Shown in pieces: positions 55,582 through 64,000 of a DNA stretch of 64,000 nucleotides. The number at the start of each line of letters is the position of its first letter. Positions within the stretch are counted from its first letter, which is position 1. A program made the translations under genes and the position numbers. The notes under the pieces were generated by a model, which saw only the letters and a list, made by a program, of their open reading frames with translations, did not search any database and was not told where the DNA came from. Location of the stretch: positions 1 to 64,000 of the forward strand of contig NZ_AVSV01000017.1 in NCBI RefSeq assembly GCF_000498355.1, in the 5' to 3' direction. The DNA comes from Clostridium sp. Ade.TY (GTDB taxonomy: Bacteria > Bacillota > Clostridia > Clostridiales > Clostridiaceae).

Positions 55582-56364
55582 ATGAAAAAAATTGTTATAG
55601 GTCTACTTATTTTAGGAAATATATTTATAGTATCCGGTTGTGATACTAATTCAAATCAATCAGCTCAAAACAATACAACTACTCAAACAACACAAGAAGC
55701 ATCACAAAATAATAATCAAACTGTAGTTGATGAAAATAAATCAAATGATAAAACTTCAAAGAAAGAAGAAATAAATAAAGATAAAGTTTCAACAGATTCA
55801 AATAAATCAAATAATAGTTCTAATGAATCTACTGATAAAATTAAAAAAGATAATAATTCAAAAAATACTAGTTCAAATTCAAATAAAGTAGCTTCAACTG
55901 AAACTACTAAACAGGCTCATAAAAATACTCCAAGTAATAATAAAACAGTTGAAAACAGAGTAAAAGAAAAAACTAAAAATAATGAGTCAACTCAAGATGC
56001 AATGACTCCATATTACGGAACTTGGTCAATAGATAAAGTAATTGGTCATACTTTATATTCAACAAATAATACAAGTCCATTAAATAAAACATTAGTTATT
56101 TCTAAAAATAAATATGTTAATAATGCCTTTAATGTTGAAATTGATAAACCAAAATATTTAATAACAAAACTATCTGAGAAAGATTTCTGTAAAGGCTATA
56201 AAATGGAATCTTTAAAAGGAACTGGACTTAATGAAGGTCCTATTACAGCTTTAGATATTACAAGTTCAACAAATCCAAACAGTGATTTTGATGAACTTTA
56301 TATTCAAAATGGATATTTAGTATATTTACAAGATGGAGTATTCTTTAAATGTAGCAAAAATTAA
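55582..56364 (+). CDS. Lipoprotein with low-complexity linker
   Basis: The 260-residue protein has a lipobox signal peptide (FIVSGC, Cys about 20). About 120 residues of Asn/Ser/Lys/Thr-rich disordered sequence follow, then a globular C-terminal domain (about 142-260) beginning TPYYGTWSIDKVIGHTLYS. No family is recognised; the C-terminal part has the look of a small lipocalin-like or YceI-like beta domain, which is a guess. AACGGAGG precedes the start. Confidence 0.75.
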   Translation: MKKIVIGLLILGNIFIVSGCDTNSNQSAQNNTTTQTTQEASQNNNQTVVDENKSNDKTSKKEEINKDKVSTDSNKSNNSSNESTDKIKKDNNSKNTSSNSNKVASTETTKQAHKNTPSNNKTVENRVKEKTKNNESTQDAMTPYYGTWSIDKVIGHTLYSTNNTSPLNKTLVISKNKYVNNAFNVEIDKPKYLITKLSEKDFCKGYKMESLKGTGLNEGPITALDITSSTNPNSDFDELYIQNGYLVYLQDGVFFKCSKN

Positions 56365-56366
56365 AT

Positions 56367-56400
56367 AAAAATAGTATCGACATTGTCGATACTATTTTTT
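56367..56400. terminator. Bidirectional terminator
   Basis: The stem AATAGTATCGAC / GTCGATACTATT has T-runs on both strands, between convergent lipoprotein and MATE genes. Confidence 0.9.
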
Positions 56401-57749
56401 TATACTACTGCTTTTACCCATTTTCCTGATTTTAATCTTATAAATTCAAATATTATCTTAACTATTTCTTCTAAACATATTAAGAAATAAACTGCTGTTA
56501 CAGGTAAATTTAAAATTGTTGCCCCTATAAATGCAATAGGAACTGCAAATCCCCATACAGTACCAGCTTGTACCAACATTGAATATTTAGTATCTCCACC
56601 ACCTCTAAATATTCCAATTATCATAACTATATTAAAAAACCTTATAGGACAAAATACAGCCATTATATATAAAACTCTAAGAGTATCAATATATGTTTTA
56701 TCAGTAACATTAAAAGGCGCTACTATAAGTGGTGCTAAAAATACTATAGAGAGACCTATAATTAATCCTATTATAGGTGAAATTATTCCTATCTTCTTTG
56801 AATAATCAAGTGCAACATCTTCTTCATCTGCTCCAATTTTATTACCAATCATAATAGATGCTGCAGTTGCAAGTCCAATACAAAGAACCATAAACATATT
56901 ATTTAATGTAGTTGCTATTTGCATAGTAGCTACTGCACTTGTACCAATTTGTGCATAAGCTATTGAAAAAGCAGTCATCCCAAAAGACCAAACAAGTTCA
57001 TTTAATATTGTCGGAGTTGCTGTATTAAAATATTTTTTAACAAACATCTTATTAAAATTTGTAAGTTCCTTAAAACTAGAAGCTACTTTATTTTTCTTAA
57101 TATAAACTACTGATATTATAAATATCATCTCTATTCCTCTAGCTAAAACTGTAGCTAAAGCGGCACCATTTACACCTAGTTCTGGCATACCTAAATTACC
57201 AAATATAAATAACCAATTTAAAAATGCATTACTTAAAACCCCAATTAAACTAGCATACATTGGTATATTAGGTTGCTGAGTACTTCTCAACACTGATGAA
57301 AAAGCCATAGTTAAATTAGTGAATATATAGCTTATAGAAACTATTTTTAAATATGAAGCTCCAAATTTTATAACACTTGAATCATTTGATAATATACTCA
57401 TTATATTTTCTGAAAAAAATATAGCTCCTAATCCAAATAATACTGTTGCTCCAATACCAACTAATATATCAAGCCCTAATACACTCTTTATATTTTTTAA
57501 ATCCTTCTTCCCCCAATACTGTGCCATAAATACACTCGCTCCTGCATTAATTCCTGTTAATGCAAGCATAAAAATGAAGAAATATTGATTTGCAAGACCT
57601 ACTGCTGCAATAGCATCCTCTCCAAGTTTTCCTATCATAAGATTATCAACTAGATTTAATGATGATGTTATAAAACTTTGAAAAGTTATTGGCAATGCAA
57701 GTATCAACATTGTCTTTATAAATTTCTTATCTTTTAGTATTCCTTTCAT
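56400..57749 (-). CDS. MATE-family efflux transporter, probably guanidine-responsive
   Basis: The 449-residue protein has 12 helices in two related halves (QSFITSSLNLVDNLMIGKLGE and LNELVWSFGMTAFSIAYAQIG lie in the equivalent positions). It resembles MepA/NorM-type Na+ or H+ coupled exporters. The leader carries an element that fits the guanidine-IV (mepA) riboswitch, which would make guanidinium export a candidate function. The ribosome site AAAGGG lies 8 nt before the ATG. Confidence 0.9.
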   Translation of the reverse strand: MKGILKDKKFIKTMLILALPITFQSFITSSLNLVDNLMIGKLGEDAIAAVGLANQYFFIFMLALTGINAGASVFMAQYWGKKDLKNIKSVLGLDILVGIGATVLFGLGAIFFSENIMSILSNDSSVIKFGASYLKIVSISYIFTNLTMAFSSVLRSTQQPNIPMYASLIGVLSNAFLNWLFIFGNLGMPELGVNGAALATVLARGIEMIFIISVVYIKKNKVASSFKELTNFNKMFVKKYFNTATPTILNELVWSFGMTAFSIAYAQIGTSAVATMQIATTLNNMFMVLCIGLATAASIMIGNKIGADEEDVALDYSKKIGIISPIIGLIIGLSIVFLAPLIVAPFNVTDKTYIDTLRVLYIMAVFCPIRFFNIVMIIGIFRGGGDTKYSMLVQAGTVWGFAVPIAFIGATILNLPVTAVYFLICLEEIVKIIFEFIRLKSGKWVKAVV

Positions 57750-57854
57750 TTATTCATCCCTTTCCATATGCTAAAAAAGTTGCTTTTTATTATGTTTAAA
57801 TCTTCTTTTTTAGCTGTATTAACTTATAATAACTATAGGTTTTAAACCTTTTAC

Positions 57855-57912
57855 ACACTAAAAAAGAGCCTACGGGTAGTCCAGCCGCCCATCTGCTCTC
57901 TTTTTAGAATCT
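57855..57912 (-). ncRNA. Probable guanidine-IV (mepA motif) riboswitch
   Basis: On the minus strand, a structured leader about 110 nt before the MATE gene reads GAGAGCAGATGGGCGGCTGG, then ACTACCCGTAGGCTC and a run of six T. The outer stem (CTAAAAAGAG / CTCTTTTTTAG) forms a terminator around a GC-rich core that is unlike the surrounding AT-rich DNA. The mepA motif class sits in exactly this position, ahead of MATE genes in Clostridia, and works as a transcriptional ON switch. A TTGACA lies at 57965-57970. The class is assigned from memory of architecture. Confidence 0.62.
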
Positions 57913-58375
57913 ATAAATATTTTGAATTGATGCCATTGAATATTTTCTAATATTAAATAAAATATGTCAATAGTTAATATTTTGTTTCGTAATTATTTAT
58001 ATTTTATTAACCTATTGTAATTTTTTATTATATTTTCCTTTTAATTTAATATATGTATTTTTATTGTATTAAGATTAAAGAAAGTCAATATCAATTTATA
58101 AAAATAATAAATTTTTTATTATTGAATTTTATTACATTTTTATAAAATATTTACTTTATTTTTATTTTCTTTTTTCCCTGTTTTTCACCGTATTTTTACA
58201 CTTTAATACCATTTTTTCTCCCTCTGTTTTATTTATATGTCTCCCTGTATTTATTTTTCTCTCTCCCTCCGTTTTATTTGATTGCTCAATTAGGTTATAT
58301 ACTTAACTTTTTTTATTAATTGCTGTACAATATAGAAGTTATTTTAATATTTTTTAATCAAAAGGTGGTGTTTTT
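57913..58375. other. Gene-free region with a pyrimidine-rich repeat tract
   Basis: AT-rich gap between the MATE leader and the TtcA-like gene. From about 58165 to 58280 the plus strand is nearly all T and C, with the phrase CTCCCTCTGTTTTATTT at about 58219 repeated as CTCCCTCCGTTTTATTT near 58263 and a partial copy between them. No gene is supported on either strand. Confidence 0.5.
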
Positions 58376-59107
58376 ATGACTATGCAAAAGCTTTTAAGCA
58401 AAACTAGACAAGCCATTAATGATTTTGATCTTATTCAAAACGGAGATAAAATAGCCGTAGGCCTTTCTGGTGGTAAAGATAGCTTAACTTTATTACATAT
58501 ATTAAAAAATTATCAAAGATTTTCACCTGAAAAATTTGATTTAATAGCTATAACTTTAAATCCTGGTAATGTTGATAATTCCCCTCTTCATGAGCTTTGC
58601 AAAAATTTAAATATTGAATTCCATGAAATACAAACTAATATAGCTGAAATTGTATTTGATATAAGAAAAGAAAAAAATCCTTGTTCTTTATGTGCTAATT
58701 TAAGACGTGGTGCTTTAAATGATAATGCAAGACGCTTAGGATGTAACAAGATAGCTCTTGGACATCATAAAGATGATGCTATTGAAACTTTTATGTTATC
58801 TATTTTCTATGAGGGAAGAGTTAACTGTTTCTCACCAAAAAGCACTATGGAAAAATATGGAGTTACTCTTATAAGACCTATGGTTTATATAGAAGAATCT
58901 ATGATTAAAAAAGCTGTTCGTGATTACAATTACCCAGTTATAACTAATCCTTGTCCTGCTGACGGTAAAACTAAAAGAGAAGATTTAAAAAATCTAATAA
59001 AAACTATGAATAAAGATATCCCTGGATTTAAAAAAAGCTTATTTAGCGCTTTAAATAATTCCAAACAATTATTTATATGGGATAAAAATGAAATTAGGAG
59101 GATGTAA
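58376..59107 (+). CDS. TtcA-like PP-loop tRNA thiolation enzyme
   Basis: The 243-residue protein has the PP-loop ATP motif LSGGKDSL (about 29-36), a CSLCANLRRG pair of cysteines (about 103-106), and GHHKDDAIETF. A further Cys lies in NPCPADGKTKRE. These are features of TtcA, which binds an Fe-S cluster and makes 2-thiocytidine in tRNA. Related TtcA/TtuA enzymes act at other positions, so the exact nucleotide is not fixed. AAGGTGGTG precedes the ATG. The next gene starts 2 nt after its stop. Confidence 0.85.
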   Translation: MTMQKLLSKTRQAINDFDLIQNGDKIAVGLSGGKDSLTLLHILKNYQRFSPEKFDLIAITLNPGNVDNSPLHELCKNLNIEFHEIQTNIAEIVFDIRKEKNPCSLCANLRRGALNDNARRLGCNKIALGHHKDDAIETFMLSIFYEGRVNCFSPKSTMEKYGVTLIRPMVYIEESMIKKAVRDYNYPVITNPCPADGKTKREDLKNLIKTMNKDIPGFKKSLFSALNNSKQLFIWDKNEIRRM

Positions 59108-59109
59108 AT

Positions 59110-59970
59110 TTGTCTAATTCAATTAACAATAAAGGAAAGGCTATTATTTTTATGTTATTAGCTTCTTTCTTTTTCACTACAATGAATATGTTTGGTAAGT
59201 TAGCTTCTGGAATAACTCCTTATCAAAAAACATTCATTACAAATGCAGTTGCAACTATAATAGTATGCATAATTATACACAAGAGAAAGGTTTCATACTT
59301 GGGAAATAAAGAAAATAGAAAATATCTTTTTTTAAGAGGTGTTATGGGTACTATATCTATATGCGCGTTCTATTTTTCATTAGATTATTTATTATTATCT
59401 GATGCAACTATGTTAAACAAACTAAGTCCGTTCTTTGCTATAATTTTTTCTTTCCTTTATCTTAAAGAAAAGATTACTGGTAAGCAATTACTTTTACTTT
59501 TATTAGCTTTTGGCGGTAGCTTATTTGTAATAAAACCTCATTTCGACTCTTCAATAATACCTTCATTAATGGGAATAATAGCTGCAGCTGCTGCTGGACT
59601 TGCTTATACTATGATTAGAGTTATTGGAGATAAAGAAGATTTCTTTACTGTTATTCTTTCATTTACAGGAATTGCAACAATTGTATGTTTTCCATTTATG
59701 TTTATTAATACTTCAGGACTTACTAGAAATAACATTATATATATGATACTTGCAGGTCTTTGTTTTATTCTAGGGCAGGTTTTCTTAACACTAGCTTATA
59801 GAAATGCTCCTGCATCAGAAATATCTATGTTTGATTATGTAGGGCTTATAATAGCTGCTGTTTATGGATTTATATTATTTAGTGAAATACCCGATATTTT
59901 ATCAATAATAGGTTATGTAATAATAATAGTAGCATCATTCTTTAATATATTAACGAAAAGAACATCATAA
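59110..59970 (+). CDS. DMT-superfamily (EamA) transporter
   Basis: The 286-residue protein has ten helices in two EamA repeats; LSDATMLNKLSPFFAIIFSFL and APASEISMFDYVGLIIAAVYG are the equivalent segments of each half. The start is TTG, preceded by AGGAGG 8 nt upstream. It is translationally close to the TtcA-like gene, a common operon partner by position only. The substrate is unknown. Confidence 0.88.
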   Translation: MSNSINNKGKAIIFMLLASFFFTTMNMFGKLASGITPYQKTFITNAVATIIVCIIIHKRKVSYLGNKENRKYLFLRGVMGTISICAFYFSLDYLLLSDATMLNKLSPFFAIIFSFLYLKEKITGKQLLLLLLAFGGSLFVIKPHFDSSIIPSLMGIIAAAAAGLAYTMIRVIGDKEDFFTVILSFTGIATIVCFPFMFINTSGLTRNNIIYMILAGLCFILGQVFLTLAYRNAPASEISMFDYVGLIIAAVYGFILFSEIPDILSIIGYVIIIVASFFNILTKRTS

Positions 59971-59973
59971 TAA

Positions 59974-60012
59974 AAAACTCTCATACAAATAATATTGTAT
60001 GAGAGTTTTTAT
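59974..60012 (+). terminator. Terminator of the DMT transporter gene
   Basis: The stem AAAACTCTCATACAA / TTGTATGAGAGTTTT runs into TATTATG. It probably also terminates the convergent YfcC gene. Confidence 0.88.
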
Positions 60013-60049
60013 TATGCATAAATATTCATTTTTATATAATTATATTTCC

Positions 60050-61567
60050 CTAAAAATGAATTTGGATTAATAGTAGTGCTGCTGCAAATACAGTTATAAT
60101 AACCATTAATGGCATTATAAATTTAATCCATTTATTATAAGTAACATCTACCATAGCTAATGTTGCAAGTATAAGACCTGTTGGTGTTATAAATGATATT
60201 AGCCCTTGACCAAATTGATATGAACTTACTATTACATCTCTTGGAAGTCCTACTGTATCTGCAAGTGGTGCCATTATAGGAATAGCAAGTACTGCAAGTC
60301 CTGATGATGATGGTATAAAGAATCCTAATATAATGAATATTATAAGCATTAATATTATAAATATAGATCCATTCATACCTTGAACTCCCTTTGAGAAGAA
60401 GTTAAGTAATGTATCTGAAATTTGACCATTTTCAAGTACTAAGTTTATAGATCTTGCAACACCAATTATAAGTGCAACTCCAACAAGATCTCCTGCTCCA
60501 GCTATAAAGTTATTTACAAACTCTTTTTCACTTAATGTTGATATAAATCCAAGTATTATGGAAACAACTAAGAATAAAGCTGTCATTTCAGTAAACCACC
60601 AGTGCTTAACTGATACGCCATATATCATAACTACAAAAGCTAAAGCAAATATTATAAGCATTAACTTTAATCTAAAAGTGAATTTTGGAACTTCTTCACC
60701 TTCATCTCTTAAATATTTAGCTTCTATTTCTTCTTTTTGATCATATATAAGTGATTTAGTAGGATCTTTCTTTACTTTATTTGCATATCTAACTATGTAA
60801 ACTATAGTTATTACAGTTGCTAATACAAGTCCTATAAATCTGAAATTTAATCCTTCAGTGAAATTAATTCCTGCTGCATTTGATGCTATTACTGATGAGA
60901 ATGGATTTACTGTTGCAAACATTGTTCCTATTGATGAACCCATATAAATACTTGCAATACAAACCATAGCATCATATCCAGCTGCCAAGAATACCGGTAT
61001 TAATATTGGATAAAGTGCTATAGTTTCTTCCGCCATACCAAATGTAGTACCACCTATTGATATCAATATAGTAAGTAATACAATAAGTAAATATTCTCTA
61101 CCCTTAGTTGCTTTTGAAAGACTTGCTATACCTGCATTAAATGCTCCTGTTGCATTTAATATACCAATAATTCCTCCTATAACTAATACAAATAATATAA
61201 TATCGATTGTGTCATAAGTACCTTGTATTGGTGCTTCAACTATTTCTTTAAGTCCTTGAGGTTTTTGTTTAACCTTTTCATATGTTCCTGGAATAGCAAT
61301 AGGCTTATTTATACTTTCATCCTTAAACTTATCTATACCTATTTTTATTCCTAATTTATTTAATGTTTCTTGAGTTGCCGGTTCTGATTTTTCATCACCA
61401 TTTGGCATAGTAACACTAAAATTATTATTATCCTTATTGTATGTTAGCTTTGCATAAGATCCAGCTGGTACTACATAAGTTAAAATAGCTGAAATTATCA
61501 AAACTATAAATAAAACTGTAAAGGCTGTAGGAAAGCTTAACTTTTTCTTCTTCTTTTGTTTTGTCAT
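60050..61567 (-). CDS. YfcC-family membrane carrier
   Basis: The 505-residue protein has about 12 helices. TYVVPAGSYAKL near the start, GGTTFGMAEETIALYPILIP and FFIPSSSGLAVLAIPIMAPLA match the YfcC/DcuC-related C4-dicarboxylate anaerobic carrier group. Family members include basic amino acid and dicarboxylate transporters; the substrate is not deducible here. GGAGG precedes the start. Confidence 0.88.
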   Translation of the reverse strand: MTKQKKKKKLSFPTAFTVLFIVLIISAILTYVVPAGSYAKLTYNKDNNNFSVTMPNGDEKSEPATQETLNKLGIKIGIDKFKDESINKPIAIPGTYEKVKQKPQGLKEIVEAPIQGTYDTIDIILFVLVIGGIIGILNATGAFNAGIASLSKATKGREYLLIVLLTILISIGGTTFGMAEETIALYPILIPVFLAAGYDAMVCIASIYMGSSIGTMFATVNPFSSVIASNAAGINFTEGLNFRFIGLVLATVITIVYIVRYANKVKKDPTKSLIYDQKEEIEAKYLRDEGEEVPKFTFRLKLMLIIFALAFVVMIYGVSVKHWWFTEMTALFLVVSIILGFISTLSEKEFVNNFIAGAGDLVGVALIIGVARSINLVLENGQISDTLLNFFSKGVQGMNGSIFIILMLIIFIILGFFIPSSSGLAVLAIPIMAPLADTVGLPRDVIVSSYQFGQGLISFITPTGLILATLAMVDVTYNKWIKFIMPLMVIITVFAAALLLIQIHF

Positions 61568-61717
61568 AACATCTCCTCCTTTGTATAATAATAAATAATA
61601 TATATTTTTTTACAATTATATCAAAACTTTGTTTATAAACAATGAACAAAAGTAAAATCTTTGAATTTTTATACACTGATTTTAAATAATTATTACAAAA
61701 GATTGGAGGAATAATTT

Positions 61718-62191
61718 ATGAAGCAAATCATATTAGCTGGAGGCTGTTTTTGGGGTGTTGAAGAGTTTTTATCTAGAATAAATGGTGTAGTTAATACTGA
61801 GGTTGGATATGCAAATGGTAATACTATAAATCCAACATACGAAGATGTATGCTACAAAAATACTTATTTTGCTGAAGTATGTAAAGTTACATATGACGAA
61901 AATATTTTATCACTTCAAAATCTTTTAAAAAAATTTTTTACTATAATAAACCCAACATCATTAAATAGACAAGGAAATGATGTTGGCAGTCAATATAGAA
62001 CTGGTATTTATTATTTAGACGAATCTGACCTTCCTATAATTAAATCAATAAAAGAAGAAGAACAATCCAAATATACTAAAAAAATAGTTACTGAAGTTAA
62101 ACCATTAAAAAATTATTATAAAGCTGAAGATTATCATCAAAAATATTTAAAGAAAAACCCAAATGGTTACTGTCATATAAAATTAGATTAA
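61718..62191 (+). CDS. msrA: Peptide methionine sulfoxide reductase A
   Basis: Reduces methionine-S-sulfoxide in proteins. The 157-residue protein has the catalytic Cys in [10 protein letters not shown] (about 8-17), [17 protein letters not shown] and [16 protein letters not shown]. No MsrB domain is fused. TTGGAGG precedes the start. Confidence 0.96.
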   Translation: MKQIILAGGCFWGVEEFLSRINGVVNTEVGYANGNTINPTYEDVCYKNTYFAEVCKVTYDENILSLQNLLKKFFTIINPTSLNRQGNDVGSQYRTGIYYLDESDLPIIKSIKEEEQSKYTKKIVTEVKPLKNYYKAEDYHQKYLKKNPNGYCHIKLD

Positions 62192-62199
62192 TAAAGATA

Positions 62200-62232
62200 T
62201 AGGACATATGCAATAAATTGCATATGTCCTAA
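62200..62232. terminator. Bidirectional terminator
   Basis: The stem AGGACATATGCAA / TTGCATATGTCCT lies between convergent msrA and the FAD oxidoreductase gene. Confidence 0.75.
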
Positions 62233-62246
62233 TAATACAAGAATCC

Positions 62247-63650
62247 TTATAATCTAGATAATTTCTCTCCCATCATTACGCCCATAGCTGAAGCCATCAT
62301 AAGACCTCTAGTCCAACCACTAGAATCTCCTAGACAGTGAAGCCCTTTAATATTTGTTTCAAAATTCTCATCAATTACAACTTTATTGCTGTAAAACTTT
62401 ATTTCCGGTCCATAAAGTAGTGTTTCTTCACTTGCAAATCCAGGTACTACAACATTTAATGATTCTATAAAATTAATTATATTTGTCATTGTTCTATATG
62501 GTATAGCTGATGTTAAATCACCCGCAACTGCATCTGGTAATGTATATTTTACATTTGATCTATCTAATTCTTTTGGCCAAGTTCTTTTACCTGCAAGTAT
62601 ATCCCCATATCTTTGAACTAGTATACTTCCATTTCCTAGCATATTTACAAGTTCAGCAACTTTTTTTCCATATTCAATTGGTTGATTAAATGGTTCTTCA
62701 AAGTTATGTGAACTAAGTATTGCAAGGTTTGTATTACTTGACTTTTTGTCCTTGTAAGAATGTCCATTAACTATAGCTAAGTTATTATCGTAATTTTCTT
62801 GTGATACAAAGCCACCTGGATTTTGGCAGAATGTCCTAACCTTATCTTTAAAAGGTGCTGGGTATCCTATAAGCTTTGATTCATAAAGAACCTCATTTAC
62901 TTCTTCCATAACTTCATTTCTAAGTTCAACACGTACACCAATATCTACTGTACCAGCTTTATGATTAACATTATGTTCTATACACATATCTTTAAGCCAG
63001 TCAGCACCCTTTCTTCCTGTTGCAACAATAACTCTATCTGAGAATATATCTTCATCTTTTTTCTTAGTTAAGGAATCAGTTATTTTAACCCCTTTAATTT
63101 CTCCTGATTCTATAATTAAGTCTTTAACTTGAGTATTGAATCTAATTTCAATACCACTTTTAATTAAATGTTCTTGTAATCTTAAATATATTTCTTGTGC
63201 TTTTTCCGTTCCTAAATGTCTTATTGGACAATCAACAAGCTTTAAATTCCCCTCTATTGCTTTTCTTCTTATTTTTTTTACCCCATCTGGATTACTTACA
63301 CCTTCAATTCTACTATCAGCCCCAAATTGTAGATATATCTCATCAGTGTAATCTATATATTTCTGAACTAAATTGCCCCCTATAAGTTCAGGTAAATCTC
63401 CTCCAACCTCATAATTTAATGATAGCTTTCCATCAGAAAATGCACCTGCTCCTGAAAAACCAGTTGTTATATGACAATAAGGCTTACATGAAACACATTT
63501 ATTTGTCTTTTCTTTAGGACAGCTTCTTTTATCTATACTTCTACCTGCTTCTATTAATAATATTTTCTTATTAGGTTCCCTTTTATTTAACTCCAAAGCA
63601 GTAAATATCCCTGCAGGACCTGCTCCAACTATAACCACTTCATACTTCAT
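62247..63650 (-). CDS. FAD-dependent oxidoreductase (COG2509 type) under purine riboswitch control
   Basis: The 467-residue protein has the FAD dinucleotide fold VVIVGAGPAGIFTALEL at its start and a closing FAD motif near GLHCLGDSSGWTRGLMMASA. A cysteine cluster (RSCPKEKTNKCVSCKPYC, four Cys at about 43-60) could hold a metal or be redox active. It resembles uncharacterised FAD-dependent dehydrogenases; no substrate is known to me. The ATG at 63650 is preceded by GGAGG 10 nt upstream; the frame extends to 63668. The purine riboswitch ends about 40 nt before the start. Confidence 0.88.
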   Translation of the reverse strand: MKYEVVIVGAGPAGIFTALELNKREPNKKILLIEAGRSIDKRSCPKEKTNKCVSCKPYCHITTGFSGAGAFSDGKLSLNYEVGGDLPELIGGNLVQKYIDYTDEIYLQFGADSRIEGVSNPDGVKKIRRKAIEGNLKLVDCPIRHLGTEKAQEIYLRLQEHLIKSGIEIRFNTQVKDLIIESGEIKGVKITDSLTKKKDEDIFSDRVIVATGRKGADWLKDMCIEHNVNHKAGTVDIGVRVELRNEVMEEVNEVLYESKLIGYPAPFKDKVRTFCQNPGGFVSQENYDNNLAIVNGHSYKDKKSSNTNLAILSSHNFEEPFNQPIEYGKKVAELVNMLGNGSILVQRYGDILAGKRTWPKELDRSNVKYTLPDAVAGDLTSAIPYRTMTNIINFIESLNVVVPGFASEETLLYGPEIKFYSNKVVIDENFETNIKGLHCLGDSSGWTRGLMMASAMGVMMGEKLSRL

Positions 63651-63689
63651 AAAACTATTCTCCTCCATAATTAAAGAAATAATATTGTG

Positions 63690-63761
63690 ATCCTATAGCC
63701 ACTAGCTCTTTACGGTAGCTCGGTAGAAACATCTCACCATATTAGAGATTTATATAGGATT
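63690..63761 (-). ncRNA. Purine riboswitch aptamer
   Basis: On the minus strand the fold has P1 (AATCCTATA with TATAGGAT), P2 (TCTC / GAGA) with loop TAATATGGT, J2/3 GTTTCTACC, and L3 CCGTAAA. These match the invariant parts of the purine aptamer. The base just before the 3' P1 strand is C, the specificity position that marks guanine-type rather than adenine-type members. P3 has a mismatch. The junction J3/1 (TGGC) is a little unusual, so a variant ligand is possible. It controls the FAD oxidoreductase gene. Confidence 0.9.
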
Positions 63762-63801
63762 TAATGTTCGGATTTTTTATTTAATTAATCCATATACTTG
63801 A

Positions 63802-63830
63802 ATTATAATCTATACAAGCATTAAAATCAA
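63802..63830 (-). promoter_or_regulatory. Promoter of the purine riboswitch transcript
   Basis: TTGATT (63825-63830) and TATAAT (63802-63807) are separated by exactly 17 nt on the minus strand, about 40 nt before the aptamer. Confidence 0.75.
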
Positions 63831-64000
63831 GTGTTTTTACGAATTTTATTTTTTAATTTATTTTAATTATTCGTATTTTTGTTTTCTTTTCTTTTTATCT
63901 TCTCTAATCCGCTTATAGTCTTATTTTACCCTTATTTTCCTGTTTACTAAAAATTTATATTTATTAAATAGCTTTTAAATACCCCTAATAATCAGGTATA

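Noticed and set aside
57859-57905. Ordinary intrinsic terminator
   Set aside because: It lies upstream of, and in the same direction as, the MATE gene with no gene before it, and its loop is long and GC-rich. A regulatory leader fits better.

Overview
This window is very AT-rich and carries clostridial gene content: BofA, large-form SRP RNA with Alu domain, a YesM/YesN-type two-component system, LytTR/DUF3021, and many TTG starts behind strong AGGAGG sites. It looks chromosomal, from a Clostridium sensu stricto close to C. perfringens; the species is inference from gene content and style, not from a search. I see no rRNA, CRISPR array, insertion sequence or prophage.

Layout. (1) 1-10.8 kb, glutamate, ammonium and acid stress: gadB and its antiporter gadC, an M32 carboxypeptidase with an uncatalogued 58-residue Cys-rich gene just upstream, a two-gene ABC exporter, amtB, and glutaminase glsA. 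Glutaminase, decarboxylase and antiporter together could convert glutamine or glutamate to GABA while consuming protons. (2) 10.8-17.6 kb, housekeeping: dnaX-ybaB-recR-bofA, a predicted di-heme membrane protein, thyA-dfrA, and a tRNA-Ser directly abutting the SRP RNA. (3) 17.7-26.9 kb, a complete citrate fermentation locus: citCDEFX, a malic-enzyme-type oxaloacetate decarboxylase and a 2HCT citrate transporter on the minus strand, diverging from citG and a SorC-type regulator. The divergent region holds paired AACA-NN-TGTT elements and a cre-like site. (4) 26.9-36.9 kb: lgt-tadA-corC, two poorly known proteins, an APC permease, a TDT transporter, panE paired with an orphan PTS-IIC-like permease, and a LytTR-DUF3021 pair.

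(5) 36.9-45 kb: a YesN/YesM two-component system, mgtC, and an AfuABC-type importer that may take up sugar phosphates rather than iron. (6) 45-50.7 kb is a decaying accessory stretch: a 58-bp relic of a second DUF3021 gene, lipoproteins, a secreted nuclease, a second PTS-IIC-like permease, a truncated, frameshifted and stop-interrupted pepD pseudogene, a YxeA-like lipoprotein and tRNA-Arg(CCU). (7) 50.7-64 kb: a P-type ATPase, a Staygreen (Mg-dechelatase) family homologue with an alpha/beta-hydrolase-like partner, plsC, a lipoprotein, a MATE exporter behind a probable guanidine-IV (mepA) riboswitch, a TtcA-like thiolase and DMT transporter, a YfcC carrier, msrA, and a COG2509-type FAD oxidoreductase directly behind a purine riboswitch.

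The least expected items are the Staygreen homologue, the two H-X13-H helices of the dnaX-adjacent membrane protein, the two riboswitches, the palindromic leader of gadC, and the relic genes at 45-49.8 kb.
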